DNA of 36,735 nucleotides from IMG/VR virus record IMGVR_UViG_3300005530_000058, positions 1 through 36,735 of that record; one strand, written 5' to 3'. Both the position numbers and the translations under genes were made by a program. Under the pieces are notes generated by a model. The model was not told the DNA's origin, made no database searches, and was given only the letters and a program-made list of their open reading frames with translations. This stretch comes from a virus. This document shows, one piece after another, positions 1 to 7,000 of the stretch. How positions within the stretch are numbered: the first letter of the stretch is position 1; every line of letters starts with the position of its first letter.

Positions 1-185
1 CTACCCCTGAGCAGATGACCTCGCTTATTGATTCTGCATTCACACTTACCGCTGCCGAAACCAACTTCCACTATCCAGTGGTAAACCGAGGGGGCACTAG
101 CGGTGCGGATGCCTACGGGGCACTTGCTACTGCTGCGGGAAAGCCCTCTCTGGCGGGTGAGACTGTGCTGAAGCCAGTACAATAA
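1..185 (+). CDS. Small hypothetical protein, possibly 5'-truncated by the window edge
   Basis: An open frame runs from base 3 to a TAA at 183-185. It is open at the left edge, so it is either the tail of a longer gene or a complete small gene starting at the only ATG, at 15 (56 residues, beginning MTSLIDSAF and ending LKPVQ). The product is rich in Ala, Thr and Gly with no motif I recognise. If the window is a circular molecule opened here, the sigma70-like promoter at 36702-36730 would start transcription about a dozen bases before this ATG, making it the first gene of the rightward arm. No clear ribosome-binding site is visible. The function is unknown. Confidence 0.5.
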   Translation, partial: TPEQMTSLIDSAFTLTAAETNFHYPVVNRGGTSGADAYGALATAAGKPSLAGETVLKPVQ

Positions 186-192
186 TTTAGCA

Positions 193-223
193 GGTAGTAG
201 ACTACCAGTAATTGAACTACTGG
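193..223. repeat. Two overlapping, mutually exclusive hairpins
   Basis: GGTAGT (193-198) can pair with ACTACC (201-206), and CCAGTA (205-210) can pair with TACTGG (218-223). The two stems share bases 205-206, so only one can form fully at a time. They lie just after the stop at 185 and before the first long rightward gene at 349. This could be a weak attenuator or terminator, or a protein-binding site. No T-run follows. The function is inferred only. Confidence 0.35.
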
Positions 224-306
224 AATACCCAAAGTTGGGGTCATATAAGTTTGTTAGTAATCTAAGTATTGAAACTAATTGACTACTCCAAAGACGAGTT
301 GACTTA

Positions 307-325
307 CACTTTCAAGAGTAAAGTG
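307..325 (+). terminator. Short hairpin followed by T-rich DNA, possible weak terminator
   Basis: CACTTT (307-312) pairs with AAAGTG (320-325) across a seven-base loop, and the next bases are AT-rich with short T runs. It sits about 24 bases before the ATG at 349. It could end transcripts from the left-edge gene or simply structure the leader of the next gene. The stem is short, so confidence is low. The rest of 186-348 holds two TTGACT words (279-284 and 299-304) but no convincing -10 partner for either. Confidence 0.25.
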
Positions 326-348
326 ATTTAATTTTACCTGATATTCTA

Positions 349-933
349 ATGCCCCTCCAACGCACCACTCCTAAGGACTCTCGTCCTTACTACAAAGAGG
401 CCCACGCACTCAGCATTAAAGTCTATGCTGATGCAATGATAGAGTCGGGCCACCCTCAAAGAATATATGCATCCACACTAGGCGTATCTGTGCATACTCT
501 TGAGAAGCATATCTCTCAAGCCGCTTGTTACCTAATGGATCACTTCGATACGCCCGAGAGAAAATATCTATTGTGGCGACGCAGTGTAAAAGTCACTAAA
601 CGTGAAGGTTGTGTCGTTCTTCAGTGGCGCACATTAGGAGGTGGTCGCTTTCGCGAGGTAGTAGATGCTACTCCACCGGGCTATACACCAGTGGATACTT
701 TGAGAGCTGCAAGGATAGATGGTAGGAGAGTGGAGCCACCGGCCCCAGTAACTATGGATTGGCAGAAGCCATTCGACGAATTCATACTTGGAGAAGGTCG
801 AGCAACACTTAAGATTGAGGAACTGGAATTGAGCAGTGAAGAACTGGGTTACATTAGTAGCAGCCTAGTAGGTATGACAGGATTTCGGTTAGTGAAACTA
901 GATAAACATAATATCATAATAGAGAGGAACTAA
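349..933 (+). CDS. Hypothetical protein with helix-turn-helix-like segment
   Basis: A 194-residue protein and the first long gene of the rightward arm. Residues about 37-58 (PQRIYASTLGVSVHTLEKHI) read like a helix-turn-helix: a helix, a Gly-containing turn, then a second helix with polar exposed residues, as in sigma region 4 or LuxR-type DNA readers. The middle is basic with beta-prone stretches, and the C-terminal part (about 150-194) looks like a small alpha/beta domain. As an early gene next to the replication genes it could be a regulator or DNA-binding accessory factor, but the HTH call is by eye and no family is recognised. The leader has no SD and is T/A-rich. The gene ends five bases before the next ATG. 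Confidence 0.75.
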   Translation: MPLQRTTPKDSRPYYKEAHALSIKVYADAMIESGHPQRIYASTLGVSVHTLEKHISQAACYLMDHFDTPERKYLLWRRSVKVTKREGCVVLQWRTLGGGRFREVVDATPPGYTPVDTLRAARIDGRRVEPPAPVTMDWQKPFDEFILGEGRATLKIEELELSSEELGYISSSLVGMTGFRLVKLDKHNIIIERN

Positions 934-937
934 ATAT

Positions 938-1090
938 ATGGAATACACGTTTAAGGTTACAGTGAAGATTGATACAGACGAGGATGAACATGCTCCTTTA
1001 ATCAGTGCAGTTAAGGATGAAATTGAAGTGGTTATTTCCGACTACTCAAACTATGAAATCTCATCAATCAATGTCGAACCTATTGAATAG
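938..1090 (+). CDS. Small acidic hypothetical protein (50 aa)
   Basis: An ATG at 938 opens a 50-codon frame ending TAG at 1088-1090, filling exactly the space between the genes at 349 and 1093. The product (MEYTFKVTVKIDTDEDEHAP at the start, SSINVEPIE at the end) alternates hydrophobic and polar residues like a small beta-alpha-beta fold, and it is strongly acidic. Tight packing on both sides (four bases before, two after) supports a real gene. The function is unknown. Confidence 0.65.
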   Translation: MEYTFKVTVKIDTDEDEHAPLISAVKDEIEVVISDYSNYEISSINVEPIE

Positions 1091-1092
1091 AG

Positions 1093-1377
1093 ATGACTCT
1101 CGACGCACTCATCCTAGGCACCATAGAAGGAGAGGAAACAGTTCTCTCCTATCTCGACTCTCTATCCAATGCTGCTCTTGAGGATTTGTTCCGCCCCATA
1201 TTCAATGTAACTCGTCCCGAGAAATCCCTCGCATCTAAGCGGCCCACTAATCCAATAGATAACCGAGGCGTGCCGACAAGGATAAAGAGAGGGGCCGGCA
1301 GACGAAGTGCGACAGTAGAAGATAAGTTAGCGGGATTGTCGGCAGATAAGAAAGCATTGTTGGAAGGATTACTTTAA
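1093..1377 (+). CDS. Hypothetical protein (94 aa) with basic middle segment
   Basis: A 94-residue protein beginning MTLDALILGTIEGEE. The N-terminal third is acidic and helical. The middle (about residues 43-72) is rich in Lys and Arg and probably disordered. The C-terminus (EDKLAGLSADKKALLEGLL) is a likely helix. It starts two bases after the previous stop and ends one base before the nuclease gene at 1379, so it is surely co-transcribed and may be translationally coupled to it. I recognise no family. An accessory partner of the following nuclease is possible from position alone. Confidence 0.65.
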   Translation: MTLDALILGTIEGEETVLSYLDSLSNAALEDLFRPIFNVTRPEKSLASKRPTNPIDNRGVPTRIKRGAGRRSATVEDKLAGLSADKKALLEGLL

Positions 1378-1378
1378 T

Positions 1379-2326
1379 ATGCCCATTACTACCCTAATGA
1401 TCGACGCCTCTTCCTTGCGTCACTCGGCTTGCATCATGGCCTTCTACAATACAGTAGTCCGTGGTGCCCGCTCACCTGTGAACTCTTCCGATATCGAATT
1501 CGGTAGCGCATTCCATATAGGTAAGAAGGTATTCGCGGAAACCGGCGATGAAGATATGGCTATCGGGCGCGCTGTGAAATACTTCAACACGACACCCATG
1601 TATGTGAAGCCCAAGAAGACGTGGCTAGACGTAGGGTATCTTACCAGCACGATTCAATCTCACAACGCACAGTATGCAATAGACGAATATGAAATTGTAC
1701 GTGACCCACATACAGGACAGCCTCTTGTTGAGCAACGATTCGCGTATCCCTATAAAGTATATCCCGACTACAATATCGAAGTTCTCCTATGCGGAACCAT
1801 TGATGAAATCTGCCGTAATACAATCGCCGATTTCTATGCCATTAAAGATTACAAGACGACTTCTACTTGGGATAGATCAGGCTACCTCAACTCTTATGTA
1901 CTCTCTTGCCAACTGATGTTCTACAAGTATGCACTAGAATCTTATGCAAGAATCTTTCCAGATAGTATTATTGGCAAAGTCGCCGGGCGACCAATCGGTG
2001 CCTTCATCGACGGGATATTCCTTTCAGCCACTAAAGGTTCAACCTTCGAGCGATCTAACGTCTTCTTCTATCCGGCGGATCAAATGGAAGAATTCGAGAA
2101 GGGTCTGGCGGCAGCGATTGAAAGGCTTGTGGAAGTAGTGGCAGGAAAGCAGGGATTGTTTAGGGAAGGTATGATGAACGGTAGTTGTGAGAAAGTATAT
2201 GGCCCTTGCACTTACTTCAAAGTGTGTAGTGAACCGATGCAAGAGATGCGCGAAAGTGCGATAGCAAATGAGTTTATGTGTGTGCCATACAACCCACTTA
2301 CACATGGGGCAGAGGAGAAAGTTTAA
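1379..2326 (+). CDS. PD-(D/E)XK exonuclease, Cas4/AddB-like with Fe-S cysteines
   Basis: A 315-residue protein with the full set of RecB/Cas4-type nuclease signatures. His46 lies in FGSAFHIG. The motif II acid is Asp142 in GTIDE, the motif III set is Asp157-Tyr158-Lys159 in IKDYKT, and the following Gln178 lies in CQLMFYKYAL. One cysteine near the N-terminus (Cys18) and three near the C-terminus (Cys270, Cys277, Cys283) have the split spacing that holds a 4Fe-4S cluster in Cas4 and AddB. Phage members resect DNA ends for recombination or degrade DNA during replication. The neighbours fit this: a Sak4-like ATPase and a probable ssDNA-binding protein lie just downstream. The start at 1379 is one base after the preceding stop. 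The leader lacks an SD. Confidence 0.88.
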   Translation: MPITTLMIDASSLRHSACIMAFYNTVVRGARSPVNSSDIEFGSAFHIGKKVFAETGDEDMAIGRAVKYFNTTPMYVKPKKTWLDVGYLTSTIQSHNAQYAIDEYEIVRDPHTGQPLVEQRFAYPYKVYPDYNIEVLLCGTIDEICRNTIADFYAIKDYKTTSTWDRSGYLNSYVLSCQLMFYKYALESYARIFPDSIIGKVAGRPIGAFIDGIFLSATKGSTFERSNVFFYPADQMEEFEKGLAAAIERLVEVVAGKQGLFREGMMNGSCEKVYGPCTYFKVCSEPMQEMRESAIANEFMCVPYNPLTHGAEEKV

Positions 2327-2355
2327 CTATTACTTGAGTCCCCACTTCTACCATC

Positions 2356-2442
2356 ATGAATGACCAACGACAACCACATAAGCCCTACCTTAACATGCTC
2401 ATTATATCCTCATGTGAGGGGTATCTAACCGCGGCCCCATAA
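2356..2442 (+). CDS. Possible tiny ORF (28 aa)
   Basis: An ATG at 2356 opens 28 codons ending TAA at 2440-2442, in the gap after the nuclease gene. The peptide begins MNDQRQPHKPYLNMLIISSC. There is no SD and no recognisable domain. The only support is that it fills a gap in an otherwise densely coded arm and precedes the better supported frame at 2456. It may be untranslated leader. Confidence 0.25.
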   Translation: MNDQRQPHKPYLNMLIISSCEGYLTAAP

Positions 2443-2455
2443 TTGGGTTTAGTAG

Positions 2456-2599
2456 ATGCGAAACAAAATCACAAGCCCTGTAGTGTTCTGGCCGTGTGGT
2501 AATGATAGAGACTGCAACTTGAGCATAGTTAGAAGGGCCGGTTGTCAAAGGACACACACATTTGTGATGGTAGAAATGGAGACTAAACATAACATATGA
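2456..2599 (+). CDS. Small hypothetical protein (47 aa)
   Basis: An ATG at 2456 opens 47 codons and the stop overlaps the next start in an ATGA (2596-2599), the arrangement of translationally coupled phage genes. The product begins MRNKITSPVVFWPCGNDRDC and has three cysteines and alternating hydrophobic residues, more protein-like than a chance frame. The opposite-strand frame here is less convincing because the region is rightward. I recognise no family. Confidence 0.5.
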   Translation: MRNKITSPVVFWPCGNDRDCNLSIVRRAGCQRTHTFVMVEMETKHNI

Positions 2600-2874
2600 A
2601 TTCAGCCCCCACATTTGAAGACCTCGCTAAACCACCATACTCAGGATTTGTACATCGTATTGCACATGAAGCAGATATCAAAGAAGTGGACGAATGCTTC
2701 CGCACACTTCCGTGGTGTTGCTATATCATATTGAGTTTACCGGAACGAAAAATCATTAGCAGAGAAGATTATGAAAAAGCCCTCATTGAGAATCTCAGCC
2801 AAACATCTACAGAAAGTAGTAAAGAAAGTACGACTAAAGAAGTCCCCAATCAAGTGGGAGTTAATGCTTCCTAA
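2596..2874 (+). CDS. Hypothetical protein (92 aa)
   Basis: A 92-residue protein starting MNSAPTFEDLAKPPYSGF. The first 65 residues look like a compact alpha/beta domain (ADIKEVDECFRTLPWCCYII). The last 25 are Ser/Thr-rich and probably disordered. It starts inside the ATGA overlap with the preceding small frame, and its end overlaps the next small gene by 11 bases. The function is unknown. Confidence 0.6.
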   Translation: MNSAPTFEDLAKPPYSGFVHRIAHEADIKEVDECFRTLPWCCYIILSLPERKIISREDYEKALIENLSQTSTESSKESTTKEVPNQVGVNAS

Positions 2875-2971
2875 TGCTTATGAGAATTATGTGGGGATGA
2901 CGAAGTGGCAAGATAAAATTTACAAACGTAAAATAGAAGCATTTAATAAAGGATATAATTATGACTCCTAG
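2864..2971 (+). CDS. Tiny basic hypothetical protein (35 aa)
   Basis: The ATG at 2864 is chosen because GGGAG lies six bases upstream, one of the few clear Shine-Dalgarno sequences in this arm. A longer frame from 2771 exists but would overlap the previous gene by over 100 bases. The product begins MLPNAYENYVGMTKWQDKIY and is Lys- and Tyr-rich and probably helical. It overlaps the upstream gene by 11 bases and the downstream gene at 2961 by 11 bases. The function is unknown. Confidence 0.5.
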   Translation: MLPNAYENYVGMTKWQDKIYKRKIEAFNKGYNYDS

Positions 2972-3152
2972 TGAGATACGAGATATTGCAATCAAACGAT
3001 TCAACGAAATGGCACCTACTAAATATAACAAGGGCCAACGCGAGCACGGTGGAATTCTCACTGATCGTGATGTATGGGCAGATATGGAACAAGAAGTAAT
3101 TGATATGTGGTTCTATATCCAAGCCGCGAAAATTAAACTGAACAAGCACTAA
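2961..3152 (+). CDS. MazG-like / dNTP pyrophosphohydrolase-like small protein
   Basis: A 63-residue protein. The segment at about 21-31 (KYNKGQREHGG) followed by an acidic helix containing Glu43, Glu45 and Asp48 (DMEQEVIDMWFYIQ) matches small phage proteins related to the all-alpha MazG/dUTPase-like NTP pyrophosphatases, where the acidic helix binds magnesium. At this length it would be a minimal half-domain, probably working as an oligomer, or a degenerate relative. A nucleotide-pool role fits the neighbouring replication genes. AAAGGA lies about ten bases before the ATG. The family call is from motif memory and moderate. Confidence 0.55.
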   Translation: MTPSEIRDIAIKRFNEMAPTKYNKGQREHGGILTDRDVWADMEQEVIDMWFYIQAAKIKLNKH

Positions 3153-3160
3153 TCCTGAAT

Positions 3161-3850
3161 ATGAGCACCACACCTAGTCTATACTTACCCAACATACTTA
3201 TTGCAGCCGATACTGGCTCCGGTAAGTCATCCGCGCTTGAGAAATTACCTCAAGATGAAACCACTCGAATCATTGAATCTGAAGGTAAAGCATTACCCTT
3301 CGCGCATCACTTCGATGTAAGATCAGTAAATACCATCGACGAATTTGATGCTGAATCTGACAAAGCCCATGCCGATTCTAAAGTTAAGATCATAGTGTAC
3401 GATTCTATATCCAAACATTTGCACCGCATCTTACAGATGTGCAGAGCGACCATGAAAGGGTACGATATATGGAGCGGTTATGGCAAGTATGGATTCAAGC
3501 TATTCAAGCAGATGCATTCCACAAGTAAGATAATCATTGCTACTTCGTTAGTAGAAGTACGAGAATTCGATGATGTGAACGAGCAGGGTAATCCGATTAA
3601 GACCTACAAGAAAGTGGCCGCGACTTTTATGGGTAAGGAACTCGAATCGAAAATCGAACCTGAGTTCGCTTGTGTTCTACATATCGACTTGAAACGAACA
3701 CCCAATGGTATTGAACACCAGTTCATCACTAAGCCTGACGGAGTTACCACATCCAAAACACCGCGGTCAATGTTTGTGGGTAAGAACAGGGTACCGAATG
3801 ATATTAGTCTAGTATTGAACGAGTTGCGTGTGGCGAAGATGATTTCCTAA
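3161..3850 (+). CDS. Sak4-like P-loop ATPase (RecA-fold AAA_24-type)
   Basis: A 229-residue protein. The Walker A motif is at residues 15-24 (AADTGSGKSS, Lys22), and the Walker B is KIIVYDSIS ending at Asp80. The size, the early Walker A and the following ATSLVEVREFDDVNEQGN region fit the phage Sak4/AAA_24 family of RecA-like single-strand annealing or recombination ATPases. Such proteins usually work with a phage SSB, and the next gene here looks like one. The PD-(D/E)XK nuclease upstream completes a plausible resection-annealing module. There is no SD. The only extra space is the 59-base leader of the next gene, which holds nothing I recognise. Confidence 0.82.
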   Translation: MSTTPSLYLPNILIAADTGSGKSSALEKLPQDETTRIIESEGKALPFAHHFDVRSVNTIDEFDAESDKAHADSKVKIIVYDSISKHLHRILQMCRATMKGYDIWSGYGKYGFKLFKQMHSTSKIIIATSLVEVREFDDVNEQGNPIKTYKKVAATFMGKELESKIEPEFACVLHIDLKRTPNGIEHQFITKPDGVTTSKTPRSMFVGKNRVPNDISLVLNELRVAKMIS

Positions 3851-3909
3851 TCTCAACAGAGACGAATAGCTGACGTAAACAGCATAGTAAACAACAAACA
3901 TAAAAACAT

Positions 3910-4476
3910 ATGGCAGTACAAGACCTAACTCAAGTCCAACCGGACACCACCCAAGATGGAGAAGCCCAGTCACTTCCCCGCAATATGCAAATCAATCGTG
4001 ACCGATATGATGTGCGTATTAAAACCTGTGGGTTCAAAGTCTCAGCCAAGGGCAATAAGATGCTCGAATTGGAGATTGAGATTTACAACCCAGACACCAT
4101 CAAACATGCCGCCACTGGCTTACAATATTCTGTGGCCGGTATGTCTTGTCGTAAGTATGTGATGATGCAGACGAATAATGACCTGCTTGCACTAGCAGAG
4201 TTCATGAAGCGTCTCGGACTCACACCAGCTATTGATGCTGAGAATCCTGAAACCGAGCAGTTTGTCGGTAAGTGTTTCTCGGATATCATTAGCCCGGCTA
4301 CTTACGAGAAGCGTAAGACACCCACCGCGGAACAGCTTCAAGCTGATCCTAAAGCTCAGGGCGATGTAATTGTTGACCCAGAGACAGGGAAGCCAGAAGT
4401 GAGTTACGGAATCCAGACTGGATTCGGTACGTCGGATGTGCGTAAAGCAACTAAGACTGCGAATGCGGGGTTCTAA
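3910..4476 (+). CDS. Probable single-stranded DNA-binding protein (DUF669-like)
   Basis: A 188-residue protein. The central region (about 30-75; RYDVRIKTCGFKVSAKGNKM then LELEIEIYNPD) has the beta-strand pattern of phage OB-fold-like DUF669/SSB proteins, which start with a short strand, a turn with Gly-Asn-Lys, and a long strand. The C-terminal 50 residues are polar and probably flexible, but lack the acidic tip of bacterial SSB. Position right after the Sak4-like ATPase is the usual place for this partner. It would coat ssDNA during replication and annealing. The ATG follows an A-rich leader with no SD. Confidence 0.6.
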   Translation: MAVQDLTQVQPDTTQDGEAQSLPRNMQINRDRYDVRIKTCGFKVSAKGNKMLELEIEIYNPDTIKHAATGLQYSVAGMSCRKYVMMQTNNDLLALAEFMKRLGLTPAIDAENPETEQFVGKCFSDIISPATYEKRKTPTAEQLQADPKAQGDVIVDPETGKPEVSYGIQTGFGTSDVRKATKTANAGF

Positions 4477-4480
4477 AAGT

Positions 4481-4687
4481 ATGATTGGAATTACAGACAA
4501 TAAAAAAACATTAGGTGAAGAGCCTGTGTGTTGTCAAGCAACAAGAGAAATGACTCTTGTTGAACAGCTTGAACAACAGAAGTCAAATCTGATTGAGCAT
4601 TTGGGACATATTGAAGAGGCTATTAAAGCCCTTAAACGTGATCCAAATTTAGAAAGTAAGTTCAATCTAATTCGTAGAGTTCGATAG
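4481..4687 (+). CDS. Small coiled-coil hypothetical protein (68 aa)
   Basis: The start at 4481 is preferred over an upstream in-frame ATG at 4436, which would overlap the SSB-like gene by 41 bases. GGGG lies about ten bases before 4481. The product (68 residues) has a long amphipathic helix (LVEQLEQQKSNLIEHLGHIE) likely to form a coiled coil, as in many small phage proteins of unknown role. A hairpin follows the stop at 4703-4726. Confidence 0.6.
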   Translation: MIGITDNKKTLGEEPVCCQATREMTLVEQLEQQKSNLIEHLGHIEEAIKALKRDPNLESKFNLIRRVR

Positions 4688-4702
4688 ATAAATAATAACT
4701 GC

Positions 4703-4726
4703 TGGCAGACCAGTCATAGTCTGCCA
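4703..4726 (+). terminator. Perfect 8-bp hairpin, terminator-like
   Basis: TGGCAGAC (4703-4710) and GTCTGCCA (4719-4726) form a perfect stem around an eight-base loop, followed by ATTTAATTT. It lies between the stop at 4687 and the ATG at 4736. The T stretch is interrupted, so termination may be partial. A processing or stabilising role is also possible, because no new promoter is obvious between it and 4736. Confidence 0.5.
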
Positions 4727-4735
4727 ATTTAATTT

Positions 4736-4921
4736 ATGAGTGACTTCATTTGTAATAAACATGAATGTGCAGAAACATTTACAGTAGAAATAGACGGTTC
4801 CACTCCTGTTAAATATTGCCCTTGTTGTGGTGATAGTGATATAAGTGAAACTTGTCCTATGTGTGGTAACAGCATTGATTCAGATACAAGAGTTTGTCCA
4901 GAATGTAGAGAAACAGTATAA
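4736..4921 (+). CDS. Zinc-ribbon protein (61 aa)
   Basis: A 61-residue acidic protein with nine cysteines. They form paired knuckles: Cys-x4-Cys near the N-terminus (ICNKHEC), YCPCCG in the middle, then TCPMCG and VCPECR near the end. The last two CPxC knuckles, about 14 residues apart, are a textbook zinc ribbon, and the first two probably make a second site. Such small ribbons serve as nucleic-acid or protein-binding adaptors. In this replication neighbourhood a role with polymerase or transcription is possible but not shown. The leader is AT-rich with no SD and the gene follows the hairpin at 4703-4726. Confidence 0.75.
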   Translation: MSDFICNKHECAETFTVEIDGSTPVKYCPCCGDSDISETCPMCGNSIDSDTRVCPECRETV

Positions 4922-4926
4922 CTTAT

Positions 4927-5283
4927 ATGAAACCTAATTCACAACCCGGCCTCCATAAAGCACTTAAAGATCGTGCTCAACTTCAACAGCAACATGACTA
5001 TCTAGTGAAATCTATCACTGAAGGATTGCTCGGTAAGCTATCATTGATCGGGGTTAATTCGCAAGGAGTTATCGCTCGCTCGTTTGTCACTGATGTTAAA
5101 GCTACTTATGTAGGTGCAGTTGCGGTGCGATTAAGTGATACTAATACCGACACTGGTATGTATTTCGACTTCCGTGGGTTGACAATATATCATACCTATG
5201 ACGAAGTAGAAACTGCTAAACATGTGGCGGATAATGAGAAGCAAAATCAGGTAGTGACTCCAATGACTCAACCGGCCCAATAA
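4927..5283 (+). CDS. Hypothetical protein (118 aa)
   Basis: A 118-residue protein starting MKPNSQPGLHKALKDRAQLQ. Residues about 10-35 form a Gln-rich helix. Residues 38-95 look like a beta-rich domain, and the tail is polar. It begins five bases after the zinc-ribbon gene and ends nine bases before the polymerase start, so it is part of the same transcript. I recognise no family. Confidence 0.65.
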   Translation: MKPNSQPGLHKALKDRAQLQQQHDYLVKSITEGLLGKLSLIGVNSQGVIARSFVTDVKATYVGAVAVRLSDTNTDTGMYFDFRGLTIYHTYDEVETAKHVADNEKQNQVVTPMTQPAQ

Positions 5284-5292
5284 ATATACGTT

Positions 5293-6882
5293 GTGTTCCA
5301 CCACACCCCCAAGTTAAATTACATAGGGCTATCCCTTATCGTATCTAACCCCTCCCGCTTCGACACAAATGAACTGCTCTCAGGCAACTCAGGTCAATGG
5401 TATTCACAAGAGGTATTCCGTAAAGCCGGAATTAACCGTTACCAAATTGACATACTTGACTGCGACGAGTTTAATCGGATTGGACGAACTCTATATCCGG
5501 GTACAAAAGTAGTGCTCTTACTTGGGGAAAGAGCACAAAGAGAAGTTGGAGGGGTTACTACAACATTAGGAGAGAATCGTGGCAGTCCTATAGTGAAGGG
5601 TGGAATTGTATATATTAGTAGCTATCCTTACCAAGACTGTTTCGACATAGTTGACCATGAATCAAGGCTCAATCCGGCCCTCAATGGTGAGATTAACGAG
5701 TATGGTAATTTTGAGGGCGCGGATAGCGACTCTGAAGATGATACCGAAGATGCCAAGTCCCGTCATGGTAAAACCAAGCGCGGCAATTACCGCTTCTGGT
5801 TGACTAAGGATACACAGAAAGCAGTACGCATACTACGAGAAGGATTGCGCCAGCATGTCGAACCAACCTATAACATATACCCCTCATCCACACAAGTAAT
5901 TCACCAACTAGACTCACATGAAAACACCGATTTCTATTTGGATATTGAGACTGATAGTGATCTTAATATCACTTGCTTTGGCTTTTCATTTGGCGATGAG
6001 CCTACTGTTTTTGTTGTGCCTTTGCTCAGGTATGACTACAGTACTGCTTATAGCTGTAATGGAAATATACTCCGGTCCCTTTGCCGCGCCATGCAGAGGA
6101 ATACGACAGTGGCACACAATGGCTCTGGATTTGACTTCTTTGTTCTTCCTTTCAAGTACGGTATTCCTTTTGGCAAAAGTTTGTACGATACTATGTGTGC
6201 GGCTCACCGCTGTCATTGTGAAGTAGAGAAATCACTGGGTCATGTTATCTCTCTATACACTGATCTACCCTATCACAAAGATGAGGGAGTATTTGAACCA
6301 CAGAACTCTCAACAAGAACAAAGTCTATGGCAGTACAATGGCAAGGATGTTTTCGCTATGCGAGAAGTTAAGAAAGGAATCGAGAAGTATGCTCAATCTA
6401 TTGCTGGTTTACCTGAGAGTATTCAACAAGCGAACGAAAGTATACGACCTTACCTTACTGTAACCCTGCAAGGTATTCGATACGATCCACAAGAGATTGT
6501 ACGAACACTTAAAGAAAACGATAGGATAATGACCGCTCTGCTTAGGTTATCCAAGGCCGCGGTTGGCGATGCAATGCTTGAGGATATTCGCGGCGCGGGT
6601 AAGTCCAGTTTGTTGGGTAGCTCAGATCAATGTGTAAAATACTTCCATGATATTTGTGAATATCCAGTCATCTCTTATGGCAAGGAGAGGAAGAAAGGTA
6701 AGTATGCTGGTACACGTAGACCTAGCTTAGACGAGAAGAATTTCCTAAAGTTAGTAATGAAACTTACAGATAAAGGAATACGTAATCCGGTAGTAGACTT
6801 AGTGCTTGGGTATCGTGGGATTGCGAAGGAATCGAGCATGTTACAGTTCACTGCATGGCCCGGAATAAGGAGATTGAGATAA
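5293..6882 (+). CDS. DNA polymerase I-like, N-terminal part: UDG-like domain + 3'-5' exonuclease + start of polymerase domain
   Basis: A 529-residue product from a GTG start at 5293. Residues about 8-120 resemble a family 4-type uracil-DNA glycosylase fold: IVSNPS near the start, then GNSGQWYSQEVFRKAGI, VVLLLGERA and GSPIVKGGIVYISSYP. The DnaQ-like proofreading domain follows, with Exo I DIET (Asp217, Glu219), Exo II HNGSGFD (Asp281) and Exo III YNGKD (Tyr348, Asp352), all apparently intact. From about 385 the thumb-like start of the family A polymerase begins. The protein stops after QFTAWPGIRRLR, just before the segment that leads into motif A. The palm and fingers are in the separate gene at 7395. 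Residues about 138-163 form an acidic linker. There is no SD. Confidence 0.85.
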   Translation: MFHHTPKLNYIGLSLIVSNPSRFDTNELLSGNSGQWYSQEVFRKAGINRYQIDILDCDEFNRIGRTLYPGTKVVLLLGERAQREVGGVTTTLGENRGSPIVKGGIVYISSYPYQDCFDIVDHESRLNPALNGEINEYGNFEGADSDSEDDTEDAKSRHGKTKRGNYRFWLTKDTQKAVRILREGLRQHVEPTYNIYPSSTQVIHQLDSHENTDFYLDIETDSDLNITCFGFSFGDEPTVFVVPLLRYDYSTAYSCNGNILRSLCRAMQRNTTVAHNGSGFDFFVLPFKYGIPFGKSLYDTMCAAHRCHCEVEKSLGHVISLYTDLPYHKDEGVFEPQNSQQEQSLWQYNGKDVFAMREVKKGIEKYAQSIAGLPESIQQANESIRPYLTVTLQGIRYDPQEIVRTLKENDRIMTALLRLSKAAVGDAMLEDIRGAGKSSLLGSSDQCVKYFHDICEYPVISYGKERKKGKYAGTRRPSLDEKNFLKLVMKLTDKGIRNPVVDLVLGYRGIAKESSMLQFTAWPGIRRLR

Positions 6883-6883
6883 T

Positions 6884-7000
6884 ATGATAACCATAACACT
6901 CGATGATCTTGGGATGTTAATATTTACTACTGCATTCTTTTCATTAGTTGCAGGATTCGTAATTGGATTTCTATATCATAATCATAAGACCAGAGTATGA
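6884..7000 (+). CDS. Single-pass membrane peptide (38 aa)
   Basis: An ATG at 6884 opens 38 codons ending TGA at 6998-7000. It overlaps the next ATG as ATGA. AAGGAG lies about 11 bases upstream. The product has one hydrophobic helix (about 10-31; LIFTTAFFSLVAGFVIGF) and a short basic tail (HNHKTRV), so it should insert in the inner membrane with the C-terminus in the cytoplasm. It lies inside the break of the polymerase gene. Its role is unknown; superinfection exclusion and membrane anchoring are guesses only. Confidence 0.6.
   Translation: MITITLDDLGMLIFTTAFFSLVAGFVIGFLYHNHKTRV

Noticed and set aside
186-348. Sigma70 promoter based on the two TTGACT words at 279 and 299
   Set aside because: Neither has a TATAAT-like element at 16-18 bases.
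2402-2614. Minus-strand frame of 70 codons in the gap after the nuclease gene
   Set aside because: It opposes a densely packed rightward arm, has no SD, and overlaps the better supported plus-strand frame at 2456-2599 that joins the next gene by ATGA.
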